From a virus, in the IMG/VR virus record IMGVR_UViG_3300008996_000017, positions 1 to 38,870 of that record: 38,870 bases of DNA. One strand, written 5' to 3'. How positions within the stretch are numbered: position 1 is the stretch's first letter; each line of letters starts with the position of its first letter. Below are positions 16,092 to 22,822 of this stretch, one piece after another. The notes below the pieces were generated by a model. The model ran no database searches, had not been told where the DNA came from, and saw only the letters and a list, made by a program, of their open reading frames with translations. Made by a program: the position numbers and the translations under genes.

Positions 16092-16927
16092 TATGCCTCC
16101 TCGGCATTGTTAGTTTCGCCCGTGATGTACGAGCCTTTGCATTTATCCCACACTGGACACCATCTCTGTGAACAGAGAAAGTGTTGGTCATTGGCAAGCC
16201 ATCGACCACCCGATGTGTTGTTATTGTACATTAGCACTGTTCGTGCTAATGCTGTTGCTTGTTCAACAATCCAGTTGCCATGGGCTTCTGTTCTGTTGAC
16301 ACTCACAATTTGTCCAGTACTGGACGCATTGCGAATCATGACACCAAACTTGAATGTGGCTGGGTAATCAATTAGCCCCATTTCAACTGCTGCTTTGGTG
16401 TAAATAGATGATTGGATATTTTGTGATTGTTTTTCTGCTTCGTAATATTTACGTGCAGCAGTTTTCCAGTCCCAAATACTTTCTTGATGAAAGTAATCCA
16501 TAGTTCCTTCAAAGTGAAGTTCGTAATCGTCAATCATTCCGACTTGAGTAGAGAACTTGAATTCAGGTTCTCCACCTAAAGGTACATGAGGGTAGATATC
16601 TCTAGCCCATGCTTCTGCCATAGATGCAATGTGTTTGTCCCAGTTTCTAGGTTCGGTGTTGGTGATGTTGATTTTTTTGCCTTCAGCAAGTAAATGTTGT
16701 TCGCTCGAACGAAAAGCCCACACTGAGCGTTCTGCAATGTCTTGTGTACCAATTTCTTCACGCAGGACATTTTCAATACCAGCGTGTACTGCCGTGCCCA
16801 TCATGGCAGAGTCATTTTCTCTACGAGATTCCGGGTGTAACGCTGAAAGTCGTGCACGCTCAGGACACATAAGTGCATCCCCAAGCCAGCTTTGACGGAT
16901 AAATATTTTATTGTCTTCTATTCTCAT
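16091..16927 (-). CDS. Cas4/RecB-like PD-(D/E)XK exonuclease with Fe-S cysteines
   Basis: 278 residues from the ATG at 16927, which has GGAG five bases before it (the frame extends to 17035 but covers G/C-run non-coding sequence). Features of the Cas4/AddB-type fold: a first cysteine in MCPERARL (C21), AVHAGIE with H48, EGTMDYFH (D144), WDWKTA (D153, K155), and Q168/Q172/Y176 of the QxxxY-type motif, then three closing cysteines C252, C257 and C263. Such enzymes bind a 4Fe-4S cluster and resect DNA ends. As first gene of the replication block it may drive recombination-dependent replication. A sigma-70-like promoter lies upstream. Confidence 0.8.
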   Translation of the reverse strand: MRIEDNKIFIRQSWLGDALMCPERARLSALHPESRRENDSAMMGTAVHAGIENVLREEIGTQDIAERSVWAFRSSEQHLLAEGKKINITNTEPRNWDKHIASMAEAWARDIYPHVPLGGEPEFKFSTQVGMIDDYELHFEGTMDYFHQESIWDWKTAARKYYEAEKQSQNIQSSIYTKAAVEMGLIDYPATFKFGVMIRNASSTGQIVSVNRTEAHGNWIVEQATALARTVLMYNNNTSGGRWLANDQHFLCSQRWCPVWDKCKGSYITGETNNAEEA

Positions 16928-16960
16928 TTTTCTCCGTTGTGATTTGTGGACGAACTTGTT

Positions 16961-16992
16961 TGCACCCCAAACCCTTTGGGGTTTTGGGTGCA
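16961..16992 (-). promoter_or_regulatory. Imperfect hairpin in the leader of the replication block
   Basis: TGCACCC at 16961-16967 pairs with GGGTGCA at 16986-16992, and the inner AAACCC pairs with GGGTTT with small bulges. It lies between the lysozyme stop and the Cas4-like start. No T run follows on either side. It could end upstream transcripts weakly or structure the leader. Confidence 0.45.
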
Positions 16993-17007
16993 CATGCTTT
17001 GCTTGTG

Positions 17008-17026
17008 CCCCCCCCTTACCCCCCCC
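17008..17026 (-). other. Paired G8 tracts (G8-TAA-G8)
   Basis: On the - strand two runs of eight G are separated by TAA, just downstream of a predicted -10 box. Such tracts can form G-quadruplex structures and are prone to slippage and sequencing errors. Confidence 0.6.
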
Positions 17027-17054
17027 ATTGTACACATTGTGTGTGAACTGTCAG
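17027..17054 (-). promoter_or_regulatory. Predicted sigma-70-type promoter of the replication block
   Basis: On the - strand, -35 CTGACA (17054-17049) and -10 TACAAT (17032-17027) are 16 bases apart; each matches the consensus at five of six positions. It lies between the lysozyme gene and the Cas4-like gene. The predicted start of transcription falls within the G8 tracts. Confidence 0.55.
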
Positions 17055-17071
17055 GTATTAGGTGGAGATAC

Positions 17072-17524
17072 TTATTCCTCGCCCCAAGGGCCCCATCCGT
17101 TGTCATACCTGGCATCGGCATAGTTATAGATTGCTAAGGCAGACCTGAGGTTGATTGATGGGTCTTGAAGGTCTGTCAGACGCTCCAGGATGCCCCTAGA
17201 CGAGAGATACTTGACCCAGAAGCCATTTACTTGCATGAGCCCCCAAGAGCCTTTATTTGGGTCATCTTTGTTGATTGCATAGAGACTGCATTTTGATTCT
17301 CGCCACATGATTTTGTCTAATTTGTCTAGCAGGCTACGTGACCAGCCTTCCTGAACGGCAAGATGCCACCATTGAGGACATTTGGCGTCCACAGGTGGGC
17401 GAACCATGGCTCCTTCTGGGGCTCGCAGGTTTCTGACTAGCAAAGACCCTTCCGAAGTGGGGTTTGTTGGGGGCAAAACACCCCCAAGAATTAGGCTAAG
17501 TGTGACTGTTATTTGTGCTATCAA
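17072..17524 (-). CDS. Lysozyme-like lytic transglycosylase with signal segment
   Basis: 150 residues. The N-terminus (IAQITVTLSLILGGV) looks like a signal peptide or anchor. The catalytic region has WRESKC with the probable catalytic E76, then GSWGLMQVN (92-100), and LRSALAIYNYADARY with a WGPW end, the usual order of SLT/transglycosylase-like folds; C49 and C79 may form a disulfide outside the cell. It would cut glycan strands. The start is TTG overlapping the previous stop (TTGA). It is unusual that a lysis-type enzyme lies in the - strand arm, away from the M15 endolysin. Possible roles: signal-arrest-release lysin, or wall remodelling early in infection. Confidence 0.75.
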   Translation of the reverse strand: MIAQITVTLSLILGGVLPPTNPTSEGSLLVRNLRAPEGAMVRPPVDAKCPQWWHLAVQEGWSRSLLDKLDKIMWRESKCSLYAINKDDPNKGSWGLMQVNGFWVKYLSSRGILERLTDLQDPSINLRSALAIYNYADARYDNGWGPWGEE

Positions 17525-17745
17525 GTAGAATCTCCTTGTAGTGCGAGGGACATGACAGTTTCCATTTCATGCTTTGCGGACAAAAGCTCTGTCAATTCTG
17601 TATGCACGGATTCTACTCTTTCATCCATTGCATGCCTCATGACTTTTTTGGCTAGTTGGTCCACTCCAATTGCGAGTGATTTGATAACTGTTCGCAATTC
17701 TGACAGCGTGAGTGAAACTTCGATTGTTGGTTCTTGTTTCCTCAC
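17521..17745 (-). CDS. Unknown helical small protein (74 aa)
   Basis: A charged helical protein, likely coiled-coil over residues 14-60 (TLSELRTVIKSLAIGVDQLA, HTELTELLSAKHEME). It overlaps the upstream gene by four bases and the lysozyme gene by TTGA, so the three are co-translated. No family recognised. Confidence 0.6.
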   Translation of the reverse strand: MRKQEPTIEVSLTLSELRTVIKSLAIGVDQLAKKVMRHAMDERVESVHTELTELLSAKHEMETVMSLALQGDST

Positions 17746-18266
17746 GGTAGTTGCATAACTGTTTTTGCTGTCGACATTGCCTTCACAAAGTCGTAGAATA
17801 TTTCAAGTGCTGTCTTAAGAGAGCCTTGAGCGTTACCTGTGTCGTAGGTGATTTCTTCTTTGCCCTTGAAATGGATTGCTGAACCCATTTTGCCGTTATG
17901 TAACAAAGTTACAAGGCGTACACGCACACGTTCCGGATGTTGTGATGGTGCTACATCATCATCATAATCTCCATCTTTGTCGATTGGTGCAGCCCAACCG
18001 CATGTGCTGACTGCAAAACTTTTGAATCCAGAATCAACAAGTGCTGCCACATTGCCCATGTCAGCGAGCATCTCATAAATGTCGCTGTCTTCTGCCACAA
18101 CTTTGCACCATGGGATTTCACCGTGGATGTAGTCGAACCCGAACAATGTTGCTTTTGGTAATTGGAATTCATCATCGTGTAGTTCCACGATTTTTTCTGT
18201 GATAGCACGGTCAATTTCTTTGATTGTTGTCTCAAACTTTTCCGTGTAGTTGATTGCCTTTGTCAT
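17742..18266 (-). CDS. Unknown protein (174 aa)
   Basis: The protein has a helical N-terminus, then a mixed alpha/beta body (ATLFGFDYIHGEIPWCKVV, FAVSTCGWAAPIDKDG) with an acidic loop (DYDDDV), strands with basic residues (RVRVRLVTLLHNG) and a helical C-terminus. It starts with ATG overlapping the whiB stop (ATGA). No catalytic motif recognised. It resembles host-type regulatory or immunity-evasion accessory proteins only in size; no function is claimed. Confidence 0.65.
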   Translation of the reverse strand: MTKAINYTEKFETTIKEIDRAITEKIVELHDDEFQLPKATLFGFDYIHGEIPWCKVVAEDSDIYEMLADMGNVAALVDSGFKSFAVSTCGWAAPIDKDGDYDDDVAPSQHPERVRVRLVTLLHNGKMGSAIHFKGKEEITYDTGNAQGSLKTALEIFYDFVKAMSTAKTVMQLP

Positions 18267-18529
18267 GCTGGTATCTCCTGTTTCTGTTTCTGTTTGGATT
18301 TTCTGTATTGTGTTTTGCCGTCATACAGGGTCACTCCCCCCCATATGCCGAATGATTGCGTTGCAACTCCATAGTCAAAACATTTTTTTTTGATTGAACA
18401 TGTTTTGCATATTTCTTTTGCTTTTTTTGTTGTGACGATTGCCTGTTTGTTCATAGGCCATACAGGAAACCACCACTTGGTTGGTTGGTTTTTACAGTTT
18501 GCTTTACTGAAGTCTGGTGCTTTATGCAT
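18263..18529 (-). CDS. whiB: WhiB-like Fe-S transcription factor
   Basis: 88 residues, the usual length for a Wbl protein. The four cluster ligands are C12, C41, C44 and C50 (C-x28-C-x2-C-x5-C), followed by the family signature GIWGG at 61-65 and a basic C-terminus (YRKSKQKQK) that would contact DNA. Wbl proteins bind the principal sigma factor region 4 of actinobacteria; phage copies such as that of mycobacteriophage TM4 can repress host whiB. Here it probably turns host transcription towards the phage or represses septation genes. It is coupled to genes on both sides by short overlaps. This gene is the main evidence for the host group. Confidence 0.9.
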   Translation of the reverse strand: MHKAPDFSKANCKNQPTKWWFPVWPMNKQAIVTTKKAKEICKTCSIKKKCFDYGVATQSFGIWGGVTLYDGKTQYRKSKQKQKQEIPA

Positions 18530-19046
18530 CGAGCTTTGTTATTAGTCGATTGCCGAGAGTGTTTAGGATTTGTTCAATGATTCGGTTCTCCATGTTTATT
18601 GCCATCTCCGTAATTTTGTCGTCGACACGTGTAGCGATATCCATGTTTTCTATGTAGGTTTGCATTGCGTTGTTCATTTGTGTTCTGAATCGGTTATTTG
18701 AAACAATTGCAAAAGTCAATGTTTCTGAGATGTTTTCGCTACCAAGTATTTCTGAACTTATTTCTGAGTAGTCAAGATTGTCCCTGATATCTGTAGTGAT
18801 TGAGTCGTAGTCAATTGACTCCATAACCCAGTCACGAATCTTGCGACAGAAGTCTCGGTCATTTCTGATTAAGTCTGAAACATTGTCTGCAACATCAGAT
18901 GCTGTTGGGATGCGACCATTTACATGTCGCTCTACTTGGTCAATAATGGTTGTTTCCATTGACTGATTGAATAGTGATGGCATTGATGCGCTGTCCAAAG
19001 ACACATCGAATTCCATAACTGATGGGATGAGTTTGATTGTTGTCAT
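18522..19046 (-). CDS. Unknown helical protein (174 aa)
   Basis: An acidic, mainly helical protein with repeated D-x-I/V-x-x-x-I patterns (NVSDLIRNDRDF, YDSITTDIRDNLDYSEISS, ATRVDDKITEMAINMENRI), suggestive of a long coiled coil or an oligomer. It overlaps whiB by eight bases and starts by ATGA overlap with the upstream gene. No family recognised. Confidence 0.65.
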   Translation of the reverse strand: MTTIKLIPSVMEFDVSLDSASMPSLFNQSMETTIIDQVERHVNGRIPTASDVADNVSDLIRNDRDFCRKIRDWVMESIDYDSITTDIRDNLDYSEISSEILGSENISETLTFAIVSNNRFRTQMNNAMQTYIENMDIATRVDDKITEMAINMENRIIEQILNTLGNRLITKLDA

Positions 19047-19303
19047 TTTGTTTCCAACTTTCTTACGATGATTGAGTAACCGGTTTCACCCTCATGGATT
19101 GCCCATTCGAGTGGGTACTTTGCATAGATGTTTTTTCTTTGAGCAACTTTTTGTTGAGTTGCCATCAACTCTTTCCTTGTTTTTGTTTCTGAAGTGAATT
19201 CGATTATCCACTTGTTTGGTTCTGCTGTCATCATGATTTCTTTGACAAGCGCTTTTGTTTTTTGTTGTCTGATTACTGGGTTTTCGATGTATTGAAGTTC
19301 CAT
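19043..19303 (-). CDS. Unknown small protein (86 aa)
   Basis: A basic alpha/beta protein (PVIRQQKTKALVKEIMM, KWIIEFTSET, AIHEGETGYSIIVRKL). Its start follows AAGGAG five bases upstream, in the nine-base gap after the amidotransferase gene. It ends by ATGA overlap with the next gene. Being directly downstream of the amidoligase/amidotransferase pair, it may belong to that module, but nothing in its sequence shows a role. Confidence 0.65.
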   Translation of the reverse strand: MELQYIENPVIRQQKTKALVKEIMMTAEPNKWIIEFTSETKTRKELMATQQKVAQRKNIYAKYPLEWAIHEGETGYSIIVRKLETK

Positions 19304-19312
19304 GATTTCTCC

Positions 19313-20293
19313 TTAGTAGTAACTTGGGTGTGTGTTTGTACCGGTTGGTGTTTCCCAACCGTGTTCTATCAATGTTGTATCTGATTCAATCCATAGTGCG
19401 TCCCAACAATCGCAAGCATCCATTGCACATAGCAAGCATGCACTACATGTTGCACAGTTTGTACGAAGCTCGTCATTGGGAACAATGTCTTGGATTCCAC
19501 ATCTTTGACAATCAACCATGTTGCGTGTTGCGTCATAGACGGTTGTGTACAACTCTGCTGCTTCGTAGCATTCCTCGGCGCTCAATGCGCCGATTGGAAT
19601 CAATGCTTCATCGTCATCGTCATACATTGTTGTTGCTTTGTCCCACGATGATGCATACGACGTTGTTTTGTAACCGTAGTCCCAATCATTCCAACCACCG
19701 CCGTACATACCTGTGTGTCGCCTGTATGTAATTGCTGCTGGTTTGTATGACTCATTTGACCACCACACATCAGAATCCCAGTGACCATCTTTTTCGTTGA
19801 GGATGTACCAGTCATACTTTGCATCGTCATTGACGGTTAGGAACGCAAGCTTCGAACCCTTAGCCCACGTTGCCATCTGCTGGAAGTATTCACCATCATC
19901 AAGAGACGAGATGCCACCGATTGCCGGCATAATGTCTTCAGCGAACACTCTGGTATCAGAGCGTGTCTCATTCTTTTCCATTTTGACAGGCAAGATACCG
20001 TTGTGGCCGAGCACGGTGTTTTTGTCTTCACCAAGTAGGAAAGGATGACAGTTGTCAACTGTGTTTGTACCGTGAGTAGTCCAACGGAAGTGGAAGATTG
20101 CAGGCCCTTGCATCTTTTTGCGAGCGTCCACAAACTTGTTTGCAACTTCTTCAAAGTCCATACTGCGAACAATGTGAAGTTTTTTACCTGTTGAAATAGC
20201 AAAGCCGAACCCATCAGGGTTGGCTTTAGCGGCGACACGGAACCTGTCCATGTCTGGTGTTACGTAGTCTGGTATCAGTGTGAGTAAACACAT
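19313..20293 (-). CDS. Class II glutamine amidotransferase-like protein
   Basis: 326 residues with an N-terminal nucleophile fold. Cys2 becomes the nucleophile after Met removal (MCLLTL); IFHFRWTTHGT holds the Arg70/His74-Gly75 pair, then NCHPF and GHNGIL (96-101), all in GATase II order. It would free ammonia from glutamine. The C-terminal third is different: an aromatic Gly/Asp/Tyr region, then a dense cysteine cluster (CQRCG, CATCSACLLCAMDACDC) likely to bind zinc. It follows the amidoligase with a two-base gap, with GGGAG in the upstream gene as SD. Together they suggest amide-bond formation on a peptide, cell-wall or nucleobase substrate. The target is unknown. Confidence 0.8.
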   Translation of the reverse strand: MCLLTLIPDYVTPDMDRFRVAAKANPDGFGFAISTGKKLHIVRSMDFEEVANKFVDARKKMQGPAIFHFRWTTHGTNTVDNCHPFLLGEDKNTVLGHNGILPVKMEKNETRSDTRVFAEDIMPAIGGISSLDDGEYFQQMATWAKGSKLAFLTVNDDAKYDWYILNEKDGHWDSDVWWSNESYKPAAITYRRHTGMYGGGWNDWDYGYKTTSYASSWDKATTMYDDDDEALIPIGALSAEECYEAAELYTTVYDATRNMVDCQRCGIQDIVPNDELRTNCATCSACLLCAMDACDCWDALWIESDTTLIEHGWETPTGTNTHPSYY

Positions 20294-20294
20294 A

Positions 20295-21311
20295 TTAAAC
20301 TAACTCCCTTTCTTTTACTCTTTCTGAAATTCTTTGGTTGAGGATGTGGAACTTTGAGCGTTCGATTGTCCATTTGTTGAATGAATCGAACATCAATCCA
20401 CCTGATACGGCTTCTTTTATGTTCACATCTTTTGTGTACTCAAATAGTGCTTGAGCAAATTGAATTGCTGCTAGCACCGTGTCTGTGTTGAGTGATGGAC
20501 GGAAGAACCGTAACTCAATTGTTTTTGTGTTTTGCAAATTGACCGCCATGAACCGTTCCGAGTTCATCACATGTCCCTTTGCCATTTGAGTCAAGGTGTT
20601 GCCCTTGATTGTCTTTTCCTCGTAGTGGTCGTATCGAGCATTGAGGAACATGTTCATGTCAAATCGTGCATAACGAGTTGACTCACGACCAGCGAATTGC
20701 ACAAGTGGAATGCGATTTTTATAGATGAAGTAAATGAATTTCATCAAGTGTGAATCGTTGATGAATGCATTGCGTGACAAGTGCAAATGCAATCCACATG
20801 TGCTTGCATTCCAGGCATGAAATCCACGAGACTTCAAACCAGAAATTGCTTTCCAGTTGAAATCTTGCATGAAGAATTCCATTGTGCCGGGATGTGAAAC
20901 AATTTCGAAGCCATGGTCAAGTGAACCATCAGATTTGAGGTAAACAGTTTCCATTCCGCTGATTACAGTGTTTGCTTTTACAAACCTTGCACCGTTCATT
21001 CTGTCACCAGAAACACATTCTGTTTCCAATTCGACTCCGATATACAACTCAGGGCTCATTTTGTCCCCGTTGTATTTTGTTACTGAACGATATGCCGAAC
21101 GGAAGTCACCGTTTTCATGCATGAAGATTGGACGTTTCTTGAATGCCCACGGAAGGATGAGACCTTCATCATTGTCATCACTGTTGTGGTTTGTGTATGA
21201 TTCATAGCAATCTTCACCACACCACCAATCGCCACCGATATCGACCATGTCCTCGATTTCGTATGTTTCTTCACAGTTTGGGCATGTGATTTCTTCATTA
21301 TTTCTTGGCAC
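20295..21311 (-). CDS. Amidoligase-family enzyme (glutamine synthetase-like fold)
   Basis: 338 residues. An N-terminal zinc ribbon (C10, C13, C31, C35) precedes the catalytic core: YIGVELETE (E95, E97), YLKSDGSLDHGFEIVS (E136), CGLHLHLSR (H175, H177) and TIELRFFRPSLN, the order typical of amidoligase_2 enzymes, which join carboxyl and amino groups using ATP. The start is GTG with GGAG six bases upstream, overlapping the end of a 54-codon gene by 14 bases. Pairing with a GATase II gene is a known theme for this family in phages and bacteria. The substrate is not shown by the sequence. Confidence 0.85.
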   Translation of the reverse strand: MPRNNEEITCPNCEETYEIEDMVDIGGDWWCGEDCYESYTNHNSDDNDEGLILPWAFKKRPIFMHENGDFRSAYRSVTKYNGDKMSPELYIGVELETECVSGDRMNGARFVKANTVISGMETVYLKSDGSLDHGFEIVSHPGTMEFFMQDFNWKAISGLKSRGFHAWNASTCGLHLHLSRNAFINDSHLMKFIYFIYKNRIPLVQFAGRESTRYARFDMNMFLNARYDHYEEKTIKGNTLTQMAKGHVMNSERFMAVNLQNTKTIELRFFRPSLNTDTVLAAIQFAQALFEYTKDVNIKEAVSGGLMFDSFNKWTIERSKFHILNQRISERVKERELV

Positions 21312-21462
21312 TGACTTCTCCTTTTTGGATGGAAAAACCCATCATTTGCTGGAGTTTTTCGTTTTCTTTTCTGAGGTAGGTGATTTCTTCTTGTGCAGCC
21401 CTCATTAGGTTGGTGGCTTGTTCCAATGCTTCGTTGATTTCATTGATGGTTGGTATTGACAT
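21298..21462 (-). CDS. Small coiled-coil protein upstream of the amidoligase (54 aa)
   Basis: The 54-codon frame has the strongest SD in this arm (AGGAGG five bases before the ATG). The protein is helical and charged (INEALEQATNLMRAAQ, EITYLRKENEKLQQMM) with a basic end. Its stop lies inside the amidoligase start region (14-base overlap). Similar in kind to the 52-codon gene just upstream. It may be a partner or even a substrate of the amidoligase; this is a guess from position. Confidence 0.7.
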   Translation of the reverse strand: MSIPTINEINEALEQATNLMRAAQEEITYLRKENEKLQQMMGFSIQKGEVSAKK

Positions 21463-21470
21463 GTGCCCTC

Positions 21471-21629
21471 CTAGTAGGACTGTTCTTTTTGCGGCGAACC
21501 CGACTTGATAAGAGTTATATCAAGCAAGTTGTTTAGTTTTTTGTTTTCGATGATGAGTTTTTCGTTTTCTTGCATAAGCATGATTACGACCTCATTCATG
21601 TATTTGATTTGCTTGCGTTTAGTAATCAT
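21471..21629 (-). CDS. Small coiled-coil protein (52 aa)
   Basis: Start set at the ATG at 21629, with GAAAGG six bases upstream; the frame continues upstream to 21695 but through a large hairpin. The protein is a basic helix followed by a charged coil (MNEVVIMLMQENEKLIIEN) and ends in a Lys/Gln-rich tail. Its TAG stop lies within the SD of the next gene. It shares the QEN/KEN-EKL pattern with that next gene, suggesting the two may be related. Confidence 0.65.
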   Translation of the reverse strand: MITKRKQIKYMNEVVIMLMQENEKLIIENKKLNNLLDITLIKSGSPQKEQSY

Positions 21630-21650
21630 TACTAACCTTTCGTGAGAGGG

Positions 21651-21686
21651 TGTTTGTGCGCCACCCACCAAGGGGGCGCACAAACA
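21651..21686 (-). terminator. 12-bp perfect hairpin between small genes
   Basis: TGTTTGTGCGCC (21651-21662) pairs fully with GGCGCACAAACA (21675-21686), with a 12-base loop that can extend the stem by CCC/GGG. It sits between the 97-residue gene and the 52-residue gene. No T run follows on the - strand, so it may be a processing or stability element rather than a true terminator. Confidence 0.5.
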
Positions 21687-21698
21687 GACGAACACAAT

Positions 21699-21992
21699 TC
21701 ACAAATTCAACTCACGTTGCAGGTTGACCCAACTTGCAACGATTTCTGCTGCTTCCACAAATGGTGGCACATCAATGTTTTCCCACATTTTGTTGACAAT
21801 AGTTATGTCATGATTAGTGAAGAACAATGCATACTCCTCGTCGTACGTGTACTTGTTGAACACGCTTGTTAGTAGATGGAATTGCCAATCATGGTCAAAC
21901 ATGGTTTTGATAGTTATCAAATATGTTTTGTTTTCAACGATTGGGTCGCCCACCCGCCAATCAACGAGTAGTTTTGAAAATTCAGCACTCAT
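21699..21992 (-). CDS. Unknown acidic protein (97 aa)
   Basis: An acidic protein with aromatic residues (YLITIKTMFDHDWQFHLL, YALFFTNHDITIVNKMW). It is flanked by non-coding hairpins on both sides, so it is probably a small independent cistron. A GGATGG stretch upstream of the ATG may act as a weak SD. No family recognised. Confidence 0.6.
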   Translation of the reverse strand: MSAEFSKLLVDWRVGDPIVENKTYLITIKTMFDHDWQFHLLTSVFNKYTYDEEYALFFTNHDITIVNKMWENIDVPPFVEAAEIVASWVNLQRELNL

Positions 21993-22027
21993 TTAGACCC
22001 ATCCGAGACTTTCCCCCTCTGTGTTGA

Positions 22028-22247
22028 AAACCGATTTCGACTGACCCCCTTGCGGGGTCATGTCGGAATCGGTTCGTGTTTTGACCTGAACCATTACGCA
22101 CTGTTTTGTGCGTAATGATGTAATCGGCAATTTTGTGTTTCGCTAACGAACAGTTAGCGAATACACGAAATAGTGCGTAGCACGGTGCACGATGCCCTTC
22201 ACACACAAAGGGCCGGGCAGCTTGCTGCCCAGCCCCTTTCGTGTGTG
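22028..22247 (-). other. Run of four hairpins in a 269-base gap (possible structured RNA)
   Basis: Four inverted repeats stand one after another: 22028-22073 (about 20 bp, one mismatch and one bulge; on the - strand capped by a GCAA tetraloop), 22092-22117 (10-bp perfect), 22131-22170 (9-bp core, longer with a bulge) and 22200-22247 (about 19 bp with bulges). The stretch 21993-22261 has no convincing gene; a 106-codon frame through it is rejected. It could be a processed leader, a small RNA, or stacked stability elements. Confidence 0.6.
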
Positions 22248-22261
22248 TATGACAAACACAC

Positions 22262-22720
22262 TTATCGTGGGTCGAATGCCCCACGAGCCTGTGCTTCACC
22301 AATGTTTGGGTTCGGCTTGTTGCTGATTACCTTGAGACCAATGTCCAAGGTGCCCTTGCCGTACTTGTACTTGACTTCCTCGCCTGCGGAATTCACATAA
22401 CCGTAGACGATTGGCGCAAGAACTGGCTTGCCTTCAGCGTCAACAACCGTGCTTCGGGTCGTTGCGTCGTAGGCGTAAGCATGCCTGATTGACGATGCCT
22501 TCATCGTCAACTCGGAACCCTCATTGATGTTGAACGAGGCAATTTTTGCGTAGGTCATGTATACCTGCCACTGAATTCCCTTGCTGTTGGCAACGAAGCG
22601 TACGAATGCGCCGTTTTTTGCCCCTTCATCAATGCTTGCCACCGTCATTGTCACGGTGTCGCTTTGTGGCACGGTCGAGGCTGGAGCCTTCGCCGTGTTG
22701 GTCTTTTTTGATGTGGTCAT
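22262..22720 (-). CDS. Unknown beta-rich protein (152 aa), strong SD
   Basis: A disordered Thr/Ser/Lys/Ala N-terminus of about 20 residues leads to a probable beta domain (DTVTMTVASIDEGAKNG, AFVRFVANSKGIQWQVYM) and a Gly/Lys-rich C-terminus. AGAAAGG lies seven bases before the ATG and the coding sequence is GC-richer than its neighbours, which suggests high expression. An OB-fold single-strand binding role is possible, but no diagnostic residue pattern is seen. Flanked by hairpins on both sides. Confidence 0.65.
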   Translation of the reverse strand: MTTSKKTNTAKAPASTVPQSDTVTMTVASIDEGAKNGAFVRFVANSKGIQWQVYMTYAKIASFNINEGSELTMKASSIRHAYAYDATTRSTVVDAEGKPVLAPIVYGYVNSAGEEVKYKYGKGTLDIGLKVISNKPNPNIGEAQARGAFDPR

Positions 22721-22739
22721 GATGACCTTTCTGTCCCGT

Positions 22740-22819
22740 AGGACTTTGTTTATTTATTTTTTTATTTTTTTGTTTGTGAGCTTCTCGACCCACGCAAAAG
22801 CGGGGGCGAGAAGCGAACA
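22740..22819 (-). promoter_or_regulatory. Hairpin and A-rich leader upstream of the 152-residue gene
   Basis: On the - strand a hairpin (22780-22787 GCTTCTCG with its partner CGAGAAGC, inner CGC-AAAA-GCG) is followed by about 35 bases of nearly pure A/T, mostly A, then the SD and ATG. Because the tract is A rather than T it is not an intrinsic terminator. It resembles translation-enhancing A-rich leaders. Confidence 0.5.
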
Positions 22820-22822
22820 ACA

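Noticed and set aside
21982-22302. 106-codon - strand frame
   Set aside because: It runs through four strong hairpins and into the end of the 152-residue gene, has odd Cys/His-rich composition dictated by the inverted repeats, and lacks a clear ribosome site.
22740-22787. T-rich tract next to a hairpin, considered as an intrinsic terminator
   Set aside because: The T tract precedes the hairpin on the + strand and is A-rich after it on the transcribed - strand; no + strand gene ends nearby.
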